From assembly GCA_949130495.1 (NCBI GenBank), contig OX422211.1, positions 397,603,049 through 397,667,048 on the forward strand: a DNA stretch of 64,000 nucleotides, given 5' to 3'. Both the position numbers and the translations under genes were made by a program. This DNA is from Sambucus nigra. Lineage: Eukaryota > Streptophyta > Magnoliopsida > Dipsacales > Adoxaceae. Position 1 is the first letter of the stretch. Each line of letters starts with the position of its first letter. A model generated the notes under the pieces. It was not told the origin of the DNA, searched no databases, and was given only the letters and a program-made list of their open reading frames with translations. Of this stretch, positions 46,956-57,644 are shown in pieces.

Positions 46956-49349
46956 CTAAGGGTTTGAAGGGGGAACGTTGACATCCTCGGCTTGATTGGT
47001 CACCTCGGCCGTATCATCACGATGGTCTGCCCCTCCAACCTCGGTGCACTCCAACGTAGTAGTCTCGGCAGGAGCGGCAGCCTCTTCCTCAACCTCCTGA
47101 AGAGCTTGGGCAAATTGAGGATCAGCAAAGCCGAGACCAACGAAATCATAGGCCTTCAAAGTGTCGGCCTCTCTCTCCCTGACGTCTGCCCATTTAATAG
47201 TGGCTTTGATACCTCTTTAAAGGTATTCAAAGCTGAAGCCCATGAACTCATCAAAGGCCTTATAGTCAGCAATTATCTTCTCAAAGGCGTCATCAAAGGC
47301 GGCCCTGACAGCTGAGTTGACTTTCTGCTGCAGAACGTCGTCCTTAGCCTTCAGTGCAGCAGCATGATCCTTGCCGAGCTGGGAGATGTCCTTCTCCAAC
47401 CCCTTCACCTTCTTCTCAGAGTCCTTCAGCTCAGACTTGAGGCGCTCGATCTCTGCGTTCAGAGTACTCTGGACTTTCTCGGCCTCTTGCCCCTTTTGGA
47501 TGAGGGGCAACTTCCTCAGAGTCCAGTTGGATAAATGGTGCATAGCTGTCAAGCCCTGCATATTTAGTGATCATGAATAAGCTAAAGAAGAATCAGATGT
47601 TACACTTAGAAGAATTTCTGAAGAGGGATCAAATCATACCTGAACGGCTCTGTGAATGCCGAACTTAACCAGCAATGGGGTATCCAGAGACCTAAAGAAG
47701 CATTTGTCAGCCTCGGTCATTACAGAGCCGACGACATCCAAGGCCTGAATACTGTGGCCGACTAGACTGTCAGTTATCTTCAACTGATCCAGACGAGCCG
47801 ACAGGGCGTCAGCTGAAGAGATGGGGATGGCAGCGTCAACAGTCTTCTTCTTCAGCCTCTGATCCTCCGGGGCATGACCTTCGGGAGCCCTCTTCTTTTT
47901 GGCTGGGGGCTTAGAGGCAGAGGGAGCTGGGGGAGGAGCGTTAAGACCTACTTTCTTGGCAAGTCTCGTCAAGCTTGGTGCAGCCATCTCCCAAAGCTCG
48001 TCCGAAATATCCTTTGGTCGCTCTGTAAAAAATTAGTAGACCTGAGTTAGATAATCAGATATGAATAAACTCAGAGGTTAAACTTCAAAAACAAAAATGT
48101 TTACCAAGCTCGGCAAGGGGACTTCCACCTAGAACTGTCCCAGAGAGGAAGTGGGGAGTCATCAAGTGTTCGAACCTGACAAATAGACCATGTACCCCCT
48201 GATCTTGAAGGGCTTTCACTTTCTGGAGGTTTTGTAGACTTAGGCCAGGGTCGGCCCTGGCAGACATGGCGACCTTACCCCACCTCAGGGGCATCCTCTG
48301 CTCCAGATTAGACGAGGGAACACATGGGCCAAACTCCCATGGCCCTGAAGCAAAGAAGTACCGAGGCTTCCAGTTATGGTTGGAAGTCTGAGTCACCTGA
48401 AGAATTTTCTTCTCAGGCTTCCGAGCTACAAAATGGTAGTAGCTCGGATGATTTTTGGCCGAGGAAGGGACGTAGTAACCTACGAAGACCTGAACTGGAA
48501 GGTCTGAGTGGTGGACATCCTTCCATAACACTATGGCCCCTATTAGGACTCTCCAGGCATTAGGACAGAGTTGAGAGGGGGCCAAATTAATATAAGAAAT
48601 GATGGACTTGATAATGGGGTGAATGGGCAGACGGAACCCCAACTTGAACATCTGCTCGTACAGGCAGATCTCGCCGTCTCGGTCATGATAAGCCCTCTCT
48701 TCCCTCAGAGGTCTCCTAAGCTTTATTGAGGGGCTGATAGAATACAGATATCTGAAGCAGAGAAGGTCTACCTCAGTAATAGTAGTCTCGATCTCGGCCG
48801 CCTCAGAGACGTCGACATCGCTCTCAACCTCATCATCATCCAATTCAACGTCGGCCGGAGCAGATGTTGATGGGTTACTCGGGAACCTCTGAGCGAACTC
48901 TGCCCCGGTGACGGCCGACAGAGGGATGGCGTCAAGTGGTGGTGGAGTGGCCACACTCGGCTCAAGAATCTCAACCTATGAGGAAGAGGATGAGGTGCTT
49001 GAGCTAATATGGGATGAGGCTCGGCTGGATAGCTCGGCCTGATCAGGGCCTGAGTATGCCGAGGTGTGAAGTCCATGGCCTCCTGAAAGGAATCCACAGA
49101 CATGGGGTCCGAGGTAGAAGATTCAGACTCAGACATCGGTATGGGATCAGCAGGAACCTCTGTCTGATAGAAAAACTCCGGGGGGTCAAGATATATCACC
49201 TTCAGAGGTGGTGGAAATATGGGTCTAATGGGAAACTCTTGTGATCTACGAGCCTCCTCCTGTGCTCTTTCTATTTGCCTAATCTTTTATAAAGTCTTCT
49301 CTCTAAGAGAGGGGAACTCCTCAAGAAGCTGATATAAGGGTCTGAGCAT
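46956..49349 (-). pseudogene. Tat-A antisense gene (gypsy-type 'transposase' family), broken
   Basis: The minus strand starts at ATG 49349 (LRPLYQLLEEFPSLREKTL), with a TAA near 49292, a frameshift near 49010 and TAG near 48978. The conserved block (48790-48260) reads GFRLPIHPIIKSIISYINLA then PSQLCPNAWRVLIGAIVLW, the plant family annotated as putative gypsy-type transposon protein (PF04195-like). Intron 1 is 48104-48023 (G/GTAAAC...TTACAG). Exon 2 (48022-47640) has an NLS-like PPAKKKR. Intron 2 is 47639-47556 (CAG/GTATGA...ATGCAG). The last exon is a coiled coil, cut by TAA 47217, and ends at 46956. A minus-strand TATA-like TATTTAAG at about 49719-49726 and an AG acceptor just before the ATG suggest a leader intron. 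Its molecular function is unknown. Confidence 0.85.
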
Positions 49350-49903
49350 CAGAGGACGACACTACACTTGGGGATTTTCCTAAATTCCAAAAATTCCAAA
49401 CAAGACTGGTTGATAAAACAAAGGAATCTAAAGATCAAACCAAGAAATTCAAAGCAAACACAATTCGGCGGAAAATTCAGAAACTCGCCGAAAAACTCAG
49501 AAACTCGCTGGAAAATGCAAACCAGAAGGAAAAAGCAAAGAAAATGAAGGGGAGAAGATACATGGAAATGAAACGACAAGGGGAAGTGATGAAAATTCAG
49601 AAAAAACCACCAACAAAGACCTTTGCAGTAGAATCTTGTTCGAAATGCCTTTTAGAGGGAGAAAACGTTCGCAGGAGAGGGAATTGAAGAAGAAAGAAGA
49701 AATGAGGGTTCAAAACCCTTAAATAAGTAGGCACGATTCCCAAGGCCTATCATTGCCTTGGGAGCCCCAAAGGGCGGCTGACAGCACACGCCTACCAAGC
49801 AAGCATGTTCCAGCATTGGACAAGTGTCAAGCAAGTATTGGCTTGTAATAGACAGGCCTCGGAGGTGTGGTAATCCCCTAGTCACTTGCTCTCACATATG
49901 ACT

Positions 49904-49916
49904 AAGGGCTGGGGGA
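49904..49916 (+). promoter_or_regulatory. Tat-A polypurine tract
   Basis: AAGGGCTGGGGGA lies just before the 3' LTR at 49921. The 49350-49903 stretch before it holds only the presumed leader and promoter of the antisense gene. Confidence 0.75.
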
Positions 49917-49920
49917 TGAT

Positions 49921-50825
49921 TGATATGCCCCAAGTGTAACCTCGGCCTAGAGACACCAACCTCGGTCGATATTATGGCCGACGTTGGGCATGTCTTGGAC
50001 ACGCGATATCACCCCTCGGCCATATCAAGGTCGGCCCAGGCCGACACTACCATGAGCCTCTCCAAGGGACGTCACAAGGACCGACAGCATTCTCGTATAC
50101 CTTGGAATGGCAACCTCGGCCAGACGTAGGCCGAGCTCGCAGGAAGCCACCAACAACCTCATCAAGCCACCAGTTCAACCTCGTCTCAGGCCGACCTTGT
50201 CCATTGTCTCGGCTAGGATTAGGCCGAGACCTCCATGGAATACTCGGACTGAATAGGTATCAAGACTCACCAACCTCGGCCTCCCCAAGGTCGAGGTCAT
50301 ACACCAGACGCGATAGCCGAGCACCTGCTGACATTTAGATAAGGACACGTGGACACAAATCAGTTATAACAAGATTATTCCCCACACGTGGGGAGAGTAT
50401 TCCATCATCATTCTCTACATGTGACAGTGACAGATGGCACTCCCATATTGGTGAGGTAAACACACACATGCTCATTGCATGCATGGAGGGTACATTACAC
50501 CCCCTAGGTACTATATATAGAGGTCATCCTCTACCTTGCAAAAGGATCCCCAGATATTCAACCCTAGCTGAAACCCTGTCAAGATACACAATAGAGAGAG
50601 AAAGCTTGAGAGATTGTATCCATGGCCATTAGTGCCTTATTGCAGTGAGGTTATTCACACACACAGTGGACGTAGGCCAATCTAGGCTAAACCACTTATA
50701 TCCTGGTGCTCTCTCCTCTTCCCCTCATCTCATTCTCTTACCTTTTACATAACTATGATGCCATTGTTATTCTTAGATTGAGCTTGAAAACACCTTATTT
50801 GGTGGTGCTGATTCCGGCATCATCA
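49921..50825 (+). repeat. Tat-A 3' LTR
   Basis: 905 bp, ending CATCATCA, then TSD ATAAC. TATA box TATATATAG at about 50512. Confidence 0.93.
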
Positions 50826-50830
50826 ATAAC

Positions 50831-51606
50831 CATCTCAAATAATGTCTAAATCAAATACCTAAGGGTTTAAACACCAAAATCATCTATAATCATTTTTGGT
50901 TCAAACTCAAGAACACCAACCACAAATGCAATTTATTTAACACAATCATATGTTTATGCAAGTTTAATAACTTTCCTTAAGATTGTAGTATCGGATTCTT
51001 CTTCGTGGCAATGATTCCAAGCTCGAAATGACAAAATCTCATCTTTTCTCTCTTTTCTCTACTTTCTCTCAAGCTCTCACTTCTCTCTCACTTTCTAGGT
51101 TTATAAATGCACTAATGAATTATAAAATGCCCTCCCAGGATAAATACCCAAAATGTCTTCAATACATTAAATCCAACATTAAATGCTACTGCATACTGAA
51201 AATCACTCGTAACCTTATATTTAAGTTATAACTAACCAAAAGTACCCCGGACCCCAAAAACACACATGCCATTTATTTTGACTATCTCAACCGTTCCCGG
51301 ACTAACTGCGCCCTCTAAACTGACATTCGGGATATCGTTCATTAATTATCATTCCAACGTCAAATTAACTTTCAAATAATAATCCGATTGGAATATAAAC
51401 CATAACCGTCGCTTAAAGCCCAACGATGCAACATAATCATAATATTACACTATTTACATTCGCGTAATGGTAAATGTGCAATATTCAGAAATATTAATTC
51501 TTTAATTACTTAAATTAATATTTACTTCCATTTCCTTTATTTTATATAACCAACCCACATGGAAATTTAATATAAAAATAATTACTCAAAAGTGAGGGGT
51601 ATTATA
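50831..51606 (-). repeat. Relic Tek-family LTR, part 2
   Basis: Continues part 1 across Tat-A. The reverse complement runs from the leader-like AAACCTAGAAAGTGAGAGAG region to a start of TATAATACCCCTCAC, corresponding to the Tek LTR start TGTAATAACCCTCGC. AT-rich, with no coding. Confidence 0.7.
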
Positions 51607-51825
51607 GAGAGGGGATGAATTTTTCAACAGAGACGGGAGAGAAGAGAATGAGAAAAGAGGCAGACGAACGGATCAATATATACGGTTATTTTTTTTAGGT
51701 TTACCAAAAAGCCTCTAAATTTTTACCAAATGACCGGACTAACCCTAAATATTTTTTTTTTCAAAATCTCAATTGGGGCGGTCGCCCCAGTTGGTCGTAT
51801 GGTGGATCCGCCATTGGTTAGGACC
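51607..51825 (-). repeat. Short dispersed repeat with GGCGGATCC motif
   Basis: Reads, on the minus strand, CCAATGGCGGATCCACCATA then a GGGGCGACCGCCCC palindrome and a T/A-rich tail. It sits between the relic LTR and resumed copia coding. The GGCGGA-x-CC word recurs at 23674 and 52796. Class unknown. Confidence 0.4.
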
Positions 51826-51963
51826 TATGCATGTCTCATAAATAGGTTGGCTTCTACTCTTCTTAATGGTCAAACCCCTATACAAGTCTTATTTCATAAA
51901 AAATCAAACTGCTCTATGCTCAGAGGTTTTGGTTGTTCTTGTTTCAAAAATATTAGGCCCAGT
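51826..51963 (+). pseudogene. Host copia integrase C-terminal part
   Basis: YACLINRLASTLLNGQTPIQ then VLFHKK and GFGCSCFKNIRPS match the copia integrase end (INRLPS..L....P...L, FGC). It is split by hAT-B and resumes at 52561 with NKHKLQFTSTECTFL. Confidence 0.8.
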
Positions 51964-52552
51964 TAGGGGTGTTCATGGGTCGGTTCGGATCGGTTTTGGA
52001 CCCTAATTCAAACCGAACCGATCGGTTTGGTTTTAGAAAAGGTCAGGCCAAAACCGAACTGACTATGAAAAAACCCGTCGGTTTCAGTTCCCATCGGTTT
52101 CGGTTCGGTTCGGTTCCGAGTCAGTTTCGTCGGTTTCCTGTTTGGACGGTTTTTTTTAAGGCCGGTTTTCGGTTTGGGTCGGTTTTTTAAGGAGGTTAAT
52201 AGTTTTTGGATATAAAAATATAAGTCATTTAGTTTTTTTTAATAAATATTGATTTCGGGTCGGTTCGGTTTGAATCGGTTTTTCCCATTTATAAACCGTC
52301 AACCGAATCGACATGGTCGATTTTTTATATCCGCAAACCGTAGGCCGGACCGGGCTAAAAAAACCGCCGATTTCGGTTCGGTTCGGTTCGGTTTGAATCG
52401 GTTTTTTCCATGTATAAACTGTCAACCGAATCGACATAGTCGGTTTTTTATATCCGCAAACCGTAGGCCGAACCGGGCTAAAAAAACGCCGCTTTTGGTT
52501 CGGGCCGGTTCGGTTCGGTTTTCGGGTTGGTCGATTTTTTTGCACACCCCTA
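51964..52552. mobile_element. hAT-B: short non-autonomous hAT-like element
   Basis: 589 bp, TAGGGGTGTTCA ... TGCACACCCCTA, with exact 8-bp duplication GGCCCAGT (51956-51963, 52553-52560). The interior is packed with GGTTCGGTTCGG / AACCGAACCG words, plus a near-direct duplication of about 125 bases (52258-52370 and 52380-52505). No transposase. Its ends are almost the same as those of hAT-A, so one autonomous source could have mobilised both. Confidence 0.87.
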
Positions 52553-52560
52553 GGCCCAGT

Positions 52561-53910
52561 AACAAACATAAGCTTCAATTCACGTCAACAGAGTGCACAT
52601 TTCTTAGTTATAGACTAAACCATAAAGGTTTCAATGTCTTGATCCCACTAGTCAAATCTAAATCGCTAGAGATGTTCATTTTAATTAACAATCTTTCCCA
52701 TTGTCACATTCTCTCTCATCATTAGAGTCCACTTCTACTCCTGTTCCATCTCCATATTTACCGTCTTCTCTCATTATTATCGTTCCATCTAGTGGCGGAG
52801 CGATCACACTACTCGGGATGCACGTGCATCACCTAGAATTAAAAAGAAGAAAAAATTATTACTGCTAATCCAGTCCGGTGGCCTCTCATGTTTTGAGCTT
52901 CTCGAAAAACATGGGTAAACACTAACTTAGACTTATTTTATATCTTTGTGTGGTTTAGAGTTTTTTTTACATTGTCTTTGTGTAATGTATTGAGTTATTT
53001 TTATATATATGTATGGCTTACTCTTCTGTTTTTTCCTAGTCCTTCCATCCACTGCTTACTCTTCTGTTTTTTCCAAGTCCTTCAATCTTGTTTCCATATC
53101 ATCACCTTCCATATCTGTTATACGTGAAACTGAGATTACTGGAAACACTAATCAACAGCTTATCATTAATTCCAGTCCTACTCCAATACATGCTGTTAGT
53201 ATTGAAAATATTCATAGAATACAAATCATATATATAAATCAAGTACACACAATCCTAAAGTCTATATTTCTTCCAAGGAACCAACTTCAGTTCAGGATGT
53301 ACTTACTCAGATTCATTGGAATGATGCTATGACAGAAGAAGTATTTGTACTCTAGAGAAATCATACTTGGTCTCTTGTACAATTGCCAGAAGGAAGGAAA
53401 GGTATTGGGTACAAATGGGTTTCAAAGTACTATAAAACCCAGCTGGTCGAATTTTGAAATCTAAATGGGTTTCAAAGTACTGCAAATGGGTTTCAAAGTA
53501 CTATAAAACCCAGCAGGTAGGGTTTCACTTCACTCAGACTTTCAGTCCAGTAATCAAGACAACTTCAGTCAGAATTATTTTGACTATGGCTTTATTTAGA
53601 GGTTGATCCGTTAAACAAATAGAAAAATAATGCATTTTTATATGGACATTTACACGAACAAGTGTACATGGTACAACCACCTGGTTTTGAAGATCTTAAG
53701 TCCCATAATCTTGTTTGCAGACTTCATGAATCTCTTCGTGGATTCAACAGGCCCCATGAACTTTTTTTGAGAAACTCAGGGATGCTTTGGTGTATTTTTT
53801 CTTTGTTTTAGCTAAATCTGACCAACCACTCTTTATTAGATACACTTCTCAGCATTCTACATTTGTTTTATGTGGATGATACATTAGTTACAAGGAGTGA
53901 TTCAACCGCC
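52561..53910 (+). pseudogene. Host copia linker and N-terminal RT
   Basis: After NKHKLQFTSTECTFLSYRLN (52563-52625) the frame decays. A foreign piece starting GTGGCGGAGCGATC lies at about 52796-53015, and a 37-base unit is duplicated at 53016-53089. RT text follows in shifting frames: NHTWSLVQLPEGRKGIGYKW (53360), a locally triplicated AAATGGGTTTCAAAGTACT block (53415-53516), YMVQPPGFEDLKSHNLVCRL (53668) and the active site LFYVDDTLVT (53867-53895). It breaks at 53910 with Tat-B's target duplication GTTTC. Confidence 0.75.
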
Positions 53911-53915
53911 GTTTC

Positions 53916-54579
53916 TGATAGTACAAGTATAGCACCCTGCCGTGGCAGTACTTCTACAGTCGTATTCAAGCCATACAGGCCGCGGCCGGTATCTCACTCA
54001 AGGTGCGGCCAGAACTCCTGTAGGGTGCGGCCCTCACCATAAGAGGCCGCGGCACCCCAGCTTAGGGTCCGCGGTCCCCCTCCAACAGCTCGGTGCTGCT
54101 ACTCTGTGGGCCGCACGCCCTCATCCACATCTACTGCAGACTTGGTATACGCCACGTGCTCAGGGCACGTGACTCAACACACTTCCTCATAAATAGAGGA
54201 TCACACCTGGAAGTGAAGGATCTGTTCCAGACAGACCTGAGGCACTACAACACAGATTCTCTCTACATCACCCTAACATAAGCTTTGGAGGCCTAGAATC
54301 TGCATCACAGCCATCTCACGGGCTCACCGGAATCTCTAATACTATCATGTACTCTCCTTTATTCTCATACTTGTACGCCTCTATAGGTACGATTATATTG
54401 TACAATGCAACACGCATAATGAGAACGGGGCAACACAGTGGACGTAGGCCTATTTTAGAGGCTGAACCACTCTATACCTTGTCTTCTCTCTATTTACTTA
54501 TTTTACTTGTTTAACACACACATATAACTTTTGATCTGCTGATATGAGAACGCCCTATGGTCGATTTCTCGCATCATCA
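53916..54579 (+). repeat. Tat-B 5' LTR
   Basis: 664 bp. TATA-like CATAAATAGAGG at about 54188. It carries three CCGCGG sites. Its end ...CGCATCATCA matches the Tat-A LTR end CATCATCA. Confidence 0.93.
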
Positions 54580-54582
54580 GTT

Positions 54583-54600
54583 TGGCGCCGTCTGTGGGAA
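54583..54600 (+). promoter_or_regulatory. Tat-B primer-binding site
   Basis: TGGCGCCGTCTGTGGGAA, identical over all 18 bases to the Tat-A site. The 54601-55353 leader that follows has no convincing ORF. Confidence 0.85.
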
Positions 54601-55353
54601 CGAGATATTTCAATCTTGTTTCTCTGCATATATGAGTTCTTCAAACACCTTATTCAATCCCTGAGGGTCCTTGGGATCATCTCCTCACGGGACGGTTATT
54701 GGTTATTGGACTCTGCATCACATTCGCCCCCTTTAATGGGTATTTCATATTTTTGAATCTATCTTTGAATCTTCATTTAATGGCTTTGGATCTATTTTAC
54801 ATACCCCTGTGATATCATTCCATCTAGATAATGCTAAAATGTGTGGTGGACTTTAGTCCCAAAAAGGTGGATGATTAGGGAAGGGCTATATTCACCCCAT
54901 TTTTGTTGTCATCTACCTATGATCTAGGGGTTACCATTGAAGTTGTGCCATATTGCGCACCGCAAGGAAATTCTCTCATCAATGGACCCTAGTAGGTTTT
55001 CTTCACGTGTTGGGGGAGAAAATATCAGCTCCTGTCTTGGGATCTCTCCCCTGTCCAGGCAGGGATGCGGCCTGTATGGTCAACAATATCTCATGCCGTA
55101 ACCCCTACTGGTGCGGACCTACCACAACAGTTCAAAATCATCGTGGGAGGGATTTTTAGTGGCCTTTGGATCGACCTTGGTGAATAACATTAAAAGGCTG
55201 CGGTAGTGCACTTATGTGCCATACTGGCCACGGCCTCAGCAGCATAATCATGGAGCAATTCAACCCCCTCCTTCCTGATACTTCTGTGATCACTCACCTC
55301 TGTTAGTTTTGTCTTAGATTCTGTATACTTTATAAAGACTAACAAAAGCAGAG

Positions 55354-55854
55354 ATGGAAGGAGAATCCAGCCGGAGTGCAGAAGTCAAGGATGAGATTGT
55401 GCAACTATACAATCACCTTAATCACCTCTATGATAGCCACACCTCACTTCAGACCCAGGTCAATTTTCTAACTCAGAGGGTGCTAATGCTGGAGGCCGCG
55501 GCTGATAAAAACATAGCCGCGGAAGTGGAGGAAACAACAAAGCCAACCTTGCCTGCCGTGGCAGTAAATGAAACCGCGGGATCAACCGTTGGAGGCCAAA
55601 AAAGGCAGAAAAATTCGGGTGTCTATACTCAGTTGAGCCTCCCGATTGAAGAGATCTTCGAGTTCATCAAAGGGGACAAGATTTTGAGGTGGCCAGAAAA
55701 ATTGAGAGCTCCACCCCACAAGAGGAACAAAGCTACCTGGTGCAAATTCCATCAGGACCATGACCATGACACAGAGCAATGCTATGCTCTGAAGGATGAA
55801 GTTGAAAGGCTAATTGGGCAAGGGATGCTGCAGCGATTCGTGAAGAATGCATAA
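55354..55854 (+). CDS. Tat-B mini-Gag (nucleocapsid part only)
   Basis: 166 codons from ATG 55354 to TAA 55852. Residues about 1-60 form a helical, coiled-coil-like start (LNHLYDSHTSLQTQVNFLTQ). Residues about 95-160 align with the end of Tat-A Gag: ILRWPEKLRAPPHKRNKATW, then CKFHQDHDHDTEQC and ALKDEVE. The capsid region present in Tat-A (about 40080-40620) is missing, yet start, frame and stop are clean. It may bind the element's RNA while capsid comes from a relative (inference). An intact frame in a 1%-diverged element is not by itself proof of selection. Confidence 0.75.
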   Translation: MEGESSRSAEVKDEIVQLYNHLNHLYDSHTSLQTQVNFLTQRVLMLEAAADKNIAAEVEETTKPTLPAVAVNETAGSTVGGQKRQKNSGVYTQLSLPIEEIFEFIKGDKILRWPEKLRAPPHKRNKATWCKFHQDHDHDTEQCYALKDEVERLIGQGMLQRFVKNA

Positions 55855-56424
55855 GGGATTCAGTCAGACCTGGCAGAGGCTGCATACCACATCTCATCCT
55901 TAGTCTTTCTAATTTCAACTATTTCTGTTTATGTTTTATGAAGCTCACTATAGCTTTAATACTCAAGACTTTATGTTTTGTTAACAAAGTCATTAGCTGC
56001 AGCATACATATATAAATATATGAACTAGCAAGTTTAGCTATATCTGATATTTCTCTTGATTTCATAACTTGCTATCTCACAAAAAGACTTTCTGTCTCAA
56101 ATCATATTCCAGAGGAAATATAACAAAATTATCTTGAAGGATTATTCTACTTCGGGATGCACTTATGGATGGGTTACGACCTTCATTAGCCCAGAAGTCC
56201 CCCTCGCAATGTGCAACTACATCTTATCATATGATGACCGTATCCGCAAAAGCATCTGAGGATTCAAAGAGCTTTTATTAGCCACAAGGGCCTACAATGC
56301 CAATTCTCGGCTCTCGGAGTGCGACATTAGCCACGGGGGCTTATAATGCCCGTTCTTAGCTTTTGGGATGCGTCATCGAGACATGAGGCTTACAATATCT
56401 AGTCAGGGATGGCTTTATATATAT

Positions 56425-56915
56425 CATTAGCTGTGGGTGGCTTAATAACATAACCCAGCCTGGAGAGGCTTGATAGTGTCTCGCATATTAGCTGTGGGTG
56501 GCTTAATAACATAACCCAGCCTGGAGAGGCTTGATAGTGTCTCACATATTAGCTGTGGGTGGCTTAATAACATAACCCAGCCTGAAGAGGCTTGATAGTG
56601 TCTCGCATATTAGCTGTGGGTGGCTTAATAACATAACCCAGCCTGGAGAGGCTTGATAGTGTCTCACATATTAGCTGTGGGTGGATTAATAACATAACCC
56701 AGCCTGGAGAGACTTGATAGTGTCTCACATATTAGCTGTGGGTGGCTTAATAACATAACCCAACCTGGAGAGGTTGGATAGTGTCTCACATATTAGCTGT
56801 GGGTGGCTTAATAACATAACCCAGCCTGGAGAGGCTTGATAGTGTCTCACATATTATCTGTGGGTGGATTAATAACATAACCTAGCCTGGAGAGGCTTGA
56901 TAGCGTCTCGCATAT
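56425..56915. repeat. Tat-B 61-bp tandem array (8 units)
   Basis: GATAGTGTCTC recurs about every 61 bases (near 56471, 56532, 56593, 56654, 56715, 56776, 56837, 56898). Each unit reads ATTAGCTGTGGGTGGCTTAA then CATAACCCAGCCTGGAGAGG. Units are nearly identical, so the array expanded recently. It sits between mini-Gag and the end of the antisense gene, as in Tat-A, but the sequence is unrelated to Tat-A's array. Beyond it, 56916-57644 holds no ORF of note. Confidence 0.93.
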
Positions 56916-57644
56916 TAGGATTTGGTGACACGACCCAGCTCGAGAAGACTTGGAAACACCAACATATGTCTACAGAGGTACCTTGTTCAGATTAACCTGA
57001 AGTGCGCCGCAGACCACTGATACGGTTGCAGAGCTCCAGGAGCCATTCATTCATGAAAATGCTAAGGCACTAATATCTTGAAGCTCGCTACATGTTCCAT
57101 GTGGGTTTTGGGATGACAAAAGATAAACGGTTCAGACAACCGGGTGCGATGAAGGCAACCTAACCCCATGCAATCAGGATGTCCCAGCCTTGAAATCAAG
57201 GCCGCGGCAATCAAGTGAAGATATTTGCATGACGCGGCATGATGAAGGGCCGCGACTTGTACGCAGCTGCCTTAGATGATTCAACATAATTTGTTTGGGC
57301 GCAGACATTGACAGAAAATTAGACGAGTTTTAACCCTCTCCACGGACTTGAAATGAGATGTCATCGAGACGCGGACGCATTTTCAATAATGTGGCAGTAA
57401 CGTGCAACCATTCATTATAGCAGGCAATGTAAAACATGCAATATAGCAAAGCAAGGAATATTAAGCAGTCAAATCAGTGATAAAAATATGGCCGCAACCT
57501 TTGTATTTATAGCCGTAGATTACAGAATGGAGGCCGCGGCCACAACAGAAGTTTAAAATTACAAAGAGGTGGGACGCAGCCCTATATTAAGAATTTAAGA
57601 ATTTAAGATTACAAAAAGTTGATGATGCAACAGAAATTGAGAAT

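Larger units (their letters stand above)
38165..50825 (+). mobile_element. Tat-A: Ty3/gypsy element of the Tat lineage with antisense gene
   Basis: 12,661 bp with exact 5-bp target duplication ATAAC (38160-38164, 50826-50830). LTRs 38165-39065 and 49921-50825 run TGAT...ATCA, with about 23 substitutions and a few indels between them (about 2.5%). PBS at 39069 and PPT at 49904. Order: gag-PR, RT-RNase H, a second archaeal-type RNase H, integrase, an 11-unit tandem array, then an antisense intron-bearing gene. The second RNase H and the antisense ORF are recognised features of the Tat group (Ogre/Retand relatives). Several stops and shifts inactivate every ORF. The word TCGGCC/GGCCGA is strikingly frequent throughout. 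Confidence 0.93.
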
